Of a stretch of 28,104 bases of DNA, positions 24,729 to 28,104 are shown piece after piece (the first letter of the stretch is position 1; the number at the start of each line of letters is the position of its first letter). The position numbers were made by a program, and so were the translations under genes. The DNA is from Blautia sp. AF19-10LB (GTDB lineage Bacteria; Bacillota; Clostridia; Lachnospirales; Lachnospiraceae): NCBI RefSeq assembly GCF_003461245.1, contig NZ_QTWS01000039.1:1-28104 (forward strand). Reading direction: 5' to 3'. Under the pieces are notes generated by a model. It made no database searches. It saw only the letters and a list, made by a program, of their open reading frames with translations, and was not told the origin of the DNA.

Positions 24729-26702
24729 TTATATAACTGCAGTCTGTTCTAAATGCTGCATATTTTTTCTTGTATTTACCATCTCTTTTGACTGCTCGGC
24801 AGTACAGTTTACTTCTTCCGGCTTTCTGAATGTTGGAACTGCTTTTCTCAGAGCCTCGCGTGCTACGTTGTCATCTTCTGTCGCACACGCAGCCTGCAGT
24901 TCTTCAAGTTTCACATTAATATCATGCTCACACAGCGGAGCATCACGTTCGATGAAGATCATGCTGTTTGGTGTCTTGTCAAGTTCTTCTGTTTTAACAA
25001 GAAGTTCTTCGTATAATTTTTCTCCCGGACGCAGACCGGTTTCTACGATATCGATTCCCTGCACACCTGACAGACGGATCATGTTCTCTGCAAGATCCAG
25101 GATCTTGACCGGCTTCCCCATATCCAGTACGAACAGTTCACCATTCTGTGCCATTGCCCCACTCTGGAGTACCAGCTGAGAGGCTTCCGGAATGGTCATG
25201 AAGTAACGGATGATTCTCTTATCTGTAAGTGTGACCGGACCGCCGTTGGCAATCTGGCGTTTGAACAGCGGGATAACAGATCCTGCACTTCCAAGTACAT
25301 TTCCGAAACGGGTCGCACTGTATTTAACTTTACCGTGTGTACTTGCACTCAGAACGATCATTTCACACATTCGTTTCGTCGCACCCATAACGTTGGTCGG
25401 ATTGACTGCCTTGTCTGTGGATACCATCATGAAACGCTCTGCATTGTGTTTCTCACACATTTCTACAATTACTCTGGTACCGAAGACATTGTTTTCGATT
25501 GCTTCAATACAGTTGTGCTCCATCAGCGGAACATGCTTATGAGCTGCTGCATTGATTACGATCTGTGGATGATACTGCTCAAAGACTCTTTCCATCGCTC
25601 TGCGGTTTGTGATAGAAGCAATCTCTACCTGAAGGTCGAGTTTACCTTTGTAGGCAATCTTGAGTTCCTGCTGAACATCGTAGGCACCATTTTCGTAAAT
25701 ATCCAGAATGATCAACTTGCGTGGATTCATCTTGGCAAGCTGACGGCAGAGTTCGGAACCGATGGAACCGCCGCCTCCTGTGATCAGGATTACTTTGTTG
25801 CGATAGTAGTCATAAGTCTTCTCATCTGTAACGACCAGAGGTTTACGGAATAACAGTTCCTCAATATCAAACTCTCTCAGGTGGCGTTTGCCGCCTGCTG
25901 CATAAACTGTCGGATAATCGTAGACCTTTAATTTGTATCCGGCTTTCTTGTAGTATTCGTACAGAGCCTTTTTCTTGTCAGCATCCATGGATGGAATCGC
26001 AAAGACGATTTCCTGTACTTCGTATTCTGCAAGTCTCTTGAGCGTTGCTTCGTCTTCTGAGTATACTGGAATTCCCTGAATTTCACGACCGACTTTTTCC
26101 TTATTAGTATCAATAAAACAACGTGGTATGTATGCAGCTTCTTCGTTATTAAGAAGCTCCTCTGCAAAGCTTACTCCTACACGACCTGCACCGATGATCG
26201 CGATCTTAATCTTCTGTACTTCTTTGTCACTTGCCGCCTGTACACCGGATACGAGATAAAGAAGTTTCGCCAGAAATCTGCCATACAAAGTTTCCTGATT
26301 GCCGCATTTGTAAGCGTAACGGTACATCATACGAAGAGTAAGCGCTCCCAGAACGTTCATGCAGAACAACGCCAGCATTCTTGCAAAGGTAATCTTGTGA
26401 ACCGGAAGTATCAATTCCAGTAATACATATACCCAGAATGCAATCGCATCTGTAAACAATAGCCTGATGTAACACTGAATCCCGCCATACCGCCATACCT
26501 GCCCGTAGACATTGCCAATCAGTCTCGCAGCAAAGACACATATCGCGGAAAGAAGCATCTGCTGGATAACCGTTACTGTCGCGAGTTTATCGTTGCCGCC
26601 ATAGAGAACCAACAGTAAAGCTGCAACCACCAGATATATCACTATGTCGTATAAAACAAGTGTCCAGCGAATGTTTCGTTTTTTGTTTCCGTTATTTTTC
26701 AT
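24729..26702 (-). CDS. membrane-bound UDP-GlcNAc 4,6-dehydratase, PglF/CapD type
   Basis: About 657 aa. Four membrane helices occupy about residues 13-130. A first Rossmann-like domain has IIGAGRVGVSFAEEL (171-185). A second, the SDR domain, has ILITGGGGSIGSELCRQL (307-324) and the catalytic stretch VSTDKAVNPTNVMGATKR (429-446), where Thr-Asp-Lys and Met-x3-Lys replace the usual Ser/Tyr-Lys, as in PglF. It removes water from UDP-GlcNAc to give the 4-keto-6-deoxy sugar. It is the first gene of the operon. I place the start at ATG 26702, with GAGAGG about 5 nt upstream; a GTG at 26708 lies inside that ribosome site. Two promoters, a palindrome and a leader hairpin lie upstream. GC content is clearly higher than in the glycosyltransferase block. 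Confidence 0.94.
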   Translation of the reverse strand: MKNNGNKKRNIRWTLVLYDIVIYLVVAALLLVLYGGNDKLATVTVIQQMLLSAICVFAARLIGNVYGQVWRYGGIQCYIRLLFTDAIAFWVYVLLELILPVHKITFARMLALFCMNVLGALTLRMMYRYAYKCGNQETLYGRFLAKLLYLVSGVQAASDKEVQKIKIAIIGAGRVGVSFAEELLNNEEAAYIPRCFIDTNKEKVGREIQGIPVYSEDEATLKRLAEYEVQEIVFAIPSMDADKKKALYEYYKKAGYKLKVYDYPTVYAAGGKRHLREFDIEELLFRKPLVVTDEKTYDYYRNKVILITGGGGSIGSELCRQLAKMNPRKLIILDIYENGAYDVQQELKIAYKGKLDLQVEIASITNRRAMERVFEQYHPQIVINAAAHKHVPLMEHNCIEAIENNVFGTRVIVEMCEKHNAERFMMVSTDKAVNPTNVMGATKRMCEMIVLSASTHGKVKYSATRFGNVLGSAGSVIPLFKRQIANGGPVTLTDKRIIRYFMTIPEASQLVLQSGAMAQNGELFVLDMGKPVKILDLAENMIRLSGVQGIDIVETGLRPGEKLYEELLVKTEELDKTPNSMIFIERDAPLCEHDINVKLEELQAACATEDDNVAREALRKAVPTFRKPEEVNCTAEQSKEMVNTRKNMQHLEQTAVI

Positions 26703-26719
26703 TTGCACCTCTCATATTC

Positions 26720-26749
26720 AGGAGCACCCTGTTGTAGCGGGCATCTCCT
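26720..26749 (-). promoter_or_regulatory. leader RNA hairpin
   Basis: Minus-strand RNA: AGGAG, one bulged A and UGCCC pair with GGGUG-CUCCU (10 pairs, two of them G-U) around a 9-nt loop that contains CUACAAC. It lies shortly before the ribosome site of the first operon gene. It could be a processive antitermination or translation-control element; that is inference. Confidence 0.45.
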
Positions 26750-26793
26750 GTCCCTTCCTTTCCCAAGCTTCCTTTTTATGTTTTATACCGTAT

Positions 26794-26805
26794 ACGCATA
26801 TGCGT
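26794..26805. repeat. 12-bp perfect palindrome at the P2 start site
   Basis: ACGCATATGCGT lies just downstream of the P2 -10 box, where the +1 would fall. It is a good size for a dimeric repressor operator. Confidence 0.5.
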
Positions 26806-26808
26806 TAC

Positions 26809-26817
26809 ATTATAACA
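26809..26817 (-). promoter_or_regulatory. operon promoter P2 (extended -10)
   Basis: TGT-TATAAT on the minus strand: a consensus -10 hexamer with the TGn extension. No good -35 is present, as is allowed for extended -10 promoters. The leader would be about 100 nt. Confidence 0.5.
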
Positions 26818-26860
26818 CATTTTTCGAGCACAGACATGCCCTATTTTTAGTTTCGTATAT

Positions 26861-26889
26861 ACAATAGCATTTTCGATTGGTGTAGTCAA
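26861..26889 (-). promoter_or_regulatory. operon promoter P1
   Basis: -35 TTGACT (26884-26889), exactly 17 bp, then TGC-TATTGT (-10 at 26861-26866). The -35 is 5/6 consensus and the -10 has the TGn extension. The leader would be about 150 nt. Confidence 0.6.
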
Positions 26890-27000
26890 CTGTTGTAGGA
26901 TGCTGAATTGGCACGAATTTGGTCTGATTATGACATTTTTTAATATTTGCTTTTGGTGGATGGTGGGGATTTTGGTGGGATTATAAGGAATTCTACTGTT

Positions 27001-27918
27001 TTATGCCGCACCTGCGATGTCCATCTTGTTTCGTGGATGCAGTTCTCTCAGAATCTCAGCCTGTTTCCTCGCTGCAATATGGATATAGATCTGTGTTGTT
27101 TTTATGGAACTATGCCCCAGAATCTGCTGCACACAGCTTACATCCACGCCCTCTTCTATCAGATAGGTCGCAAAAGAATGACGGAACATATGTGGGGTTA
27201 TGTTTCTTTTTATGCCGGCCTGGTTTGTATATTTTTTCAGCATCAGGCGGATGGACTGCTCCGTAAATCTGCTTCCCCGGCAGTTTACAAAGAAAAAGCC
27301 GCTGTTTTGGATCTCTGTTTTATTTTTTTTGTAATATTTTTTCAATATGGCAAGCACTGAAGGATTGCTGATCTGGACGTATCTTTCTTTGTTTCCTTTT
27401 CCCATTAATTTAATCAGTCCTGTATTCAGATTGATATTTTCTTCTTTTATATTGGAAACTTCATAGACACGGGCTCCGGTTGCAAAAAACAGTTCGATGA
27501 CTGCTGCATCTCGCAGAATATATTTATAATCTGATGCGGTGCTTTGTTCCAGGCATTTATAGATATGATTCAGAAGCTGTTCGATTTCTTCTCTGGGAAT
27601 GATTCTGGGAAGTGTTACGGATTCTTTGAATTTGACTTTGATTTTGTGAAATGGATTTTCAGTGATGATCTCGGATTCTTCCAGATAATTATAGAAGGCT
27701 TTTATGGAGGCGATTTTTCTTTTTACGGTTTTGGGCTTGTATTGCTTGTGCAGATGGGTGATGTAGGCTTCAATCTGCTGCCTTTGTGGGGTGTTGGTAT
27801 TGGTGTATGTGAAATATTGCCGGAGATCAGTCTTGTAGGCTTTGAGGGTGTTGTAGTCGAGTTCTTTGCGGTATTTGCAGAATTCCAGGTATGGGGTGAG
27901 GTTGGATTGTATATTCAT
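27001..27918 (-). CDS. tyrosine recombinase (XerC/D-like integrase family)
   Basis: A 305-aa site-specific recombinase. The N-terminal SAM-like core-binding domain (about 5-90) includes YLEFCKYRKELDYNTLKAY. The catalytic domain has all active residues: Arg in ATGARVYEVS, Lys in GKGNKERYVQI, the HxxR box in PHMFRHSFATYL, His in LGHSS and the nucleophile in TQIYIHIA. The chosen ATG (27918) follows AAGGAG by about 12 nt; the frame extends 47 codons upstream but that part looks non-coding. It has an extended -10 promoter at 27979-27987. It lies 300 bp upstream of, and reads toward, the polysaccharide operon. Xer housekeeping function, integrase, or control of an invertible element are all possible. 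No partner site was identified. Confidence 0.9.
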   Translation of the reverse strand: MNIQSNLTPYLEFCKYRKELDYNTLKAYKTDLRQYFTYTNTNTPQRQQIEAYITHLHKQYKPKTVKRKIASIKAFYNYLEESEIITENPFHKIKVKFKESVTLPRIIPREEIEQLLNHIYKCLEQSTASDYKYILRDAAVIELFFATGARVYEVSNIKEENINLNTGLIKLMGKGNKERYVQISNPSVLAILKKYYKKNKTEIQNSGFFFVNCRGSRFTEQSIRLMLKKYTNQAGIKRNITPHMFRHSFATYLIEEGVDVSCVQQILGHSSIKTTQIYIHIAARKQAEILRELHPRNKMDIAGAA

Positions 27919-27978
27919 GTTTTTTGAGGTCTCCTTTTGCTTTTGTATTTGCTTTTGTGGCAGATTGTTCGAAGTTGT

Positions 27979-27987
27979 AGTATAGCA
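27979..27987 (-). promoter_or_regulatory. recombinase promoter (extended -10)
   Basis: TGC-TATACT on the minus strand, about 60 nt before the recombinase ATG. The -35 is poor (TTATTC, 16-bp spacer). A GTTGTAG motif (27974-27980) overlaps its downstream edge. Confidence 0.5.
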
Positions 27988-28104
27988 TGGAATGGTGAGG
28001 GAATAAAGGCTGAGGTGTATGGTTTTCGTATGGTACAGGGGATTATGGTTACTGTTCAAGGGTATGCATAGTCCATTGTAAAAAGTGATGAAATTTATTT
28101 TTTT

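Larger units (their letters stand above)
26709..27000 (-). other. operon leader and upstream regulatory region
   Basis: No gene. In transcription order it holds promoter P1 (26861-26889), promoter P2 (26809-26817), a 12-bp palindrome (26794-26805) and a leader hairpin (26720-26749). I see no T-tailed terminator after the recombinase gene, so read-through from it into the operon is possible. No pair of inverted repeats longer than about 10 bp was found here. Confidence 0.55.
26729..27980 (+). repeat. four dispersed GTTGTAG motifs around the recombinase gene
   Basis: GTTGTAG occurs on the plus strand at 26731, 26892, 27850 and 27974, always in the same orientation. The first two share CTGTTGTAG. 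One lies next to the P1 -35 box, one in the loop of the leader hairpin and one overlaps the recombinase -10 box. By chance about 0.1 copy is expected per 1.3 kb on one strand. Function unknown. Confidence 0.4.

Noticed and set aside
24556..25853. Plus-strand frames of up to 207 aa opposite the dehydratase
   Set aside because: The minus strand carries conserved catalytic motifs in this stretch; the plus frames show none.
26709..27000. Invertible promoter flanked by inverted repeats
   Set aside because: I looked for facing repeats around P1 and P2 and on both sides of the recombinase gene and found none longer than about 10 bp; only direct motifs recur.
26851..28034. TTTCGTAT-TACA similarity (26851 and about 28022) as recombination site pair
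   Set aside because: Only about 12 scattered bases match and spacing differs; too weak to call.
1..28104. CRISPR array, tRNA or rRNA genes
   Set aside because: No regularly spaced direct repeats, no cloverleaf-like segment and no rRNA-like stretch were noticed on either strand.

Overview
The window looks like part of a Gram-positive, low-GC gut Clostridia chromosome, most likely Lachnospiraceae. This is inferred from strong AGGAGG-type ribosome sites, the gene families present (an Fkp-type fucokinase/pyrophosphorylase, a VanZ-domain protein, an IS1634-like IS with a small partner gene) and AT-rich intergenic DNA. I did not run any search, so the taxon is an inference. Every convincing gene is on the minus strand, so transcription runs from high to low coordinates.

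Right part (about 28.1 to 12.3 kb): a tyrosine recombinase gene lies upstream of a 12-gene Wzx/Wzy-type exopolysaccharide or capsule operon. The first genes make and attach the primer sugar: a membrane-bound UDP-GlcNAc 4,6-dehydratase (PglF/CapD type), a DegT-family aminotransferase, a polyprenyl-phosphate sugar-phosphate transferase and a GNAT acetyltransferase. This set fits an N-acetylated 4-amino-4,6-dideoxy sugar (bacillosamine type) as the first sugar. Six glycosyltransferases, a Wzy-like polymerase and a Wzx flippase follow. The genes between about 12.3 and 22.8 kb are much more AT-rich than the flanking genes, which is typical of an exchangeable serotype cassette. The leader between recombinase and operon holds two promoter candidates, a 12-bp palindrome, a leader hairpin and repeated GTTGTAG motifs.

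Middle part (about 12.3 to 4.2 kb): UDP-glucose 6-dehydrogenase (ugd) has its own promoter carrying a dyad. Next come a repeat-rich VanZ membrane protein, an ATPase plus HNH nuclease pair that looks like a Septu (PtuA/PtuB) anti-phage system, and fkp, which salvages L-fucose to GDP-L-fucose. The VanZ, ptuA and ptuB genes overlap or abut and are probably translated together. So a defence pair sits inside what otherwise reads as a polysaccharide precursor region. Ugd and Fkp suggest that glucuronate and fucose are available to the polymer.

Left part (about 4.2 kb to the edge): a decayed accessory zone. It holds a small pRiA4b ORF-3-like gene, a complete IS1634-like element with recognisable inverted repeats, the tail of a PD-(D/E)XK_9-type gene truncated at the IS end, a Uma2-family nuclease gene, and a frameshifted fragment that duplicates an internal piece of fkp. 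No tRNA, rRNA or CRISPR array was seen.
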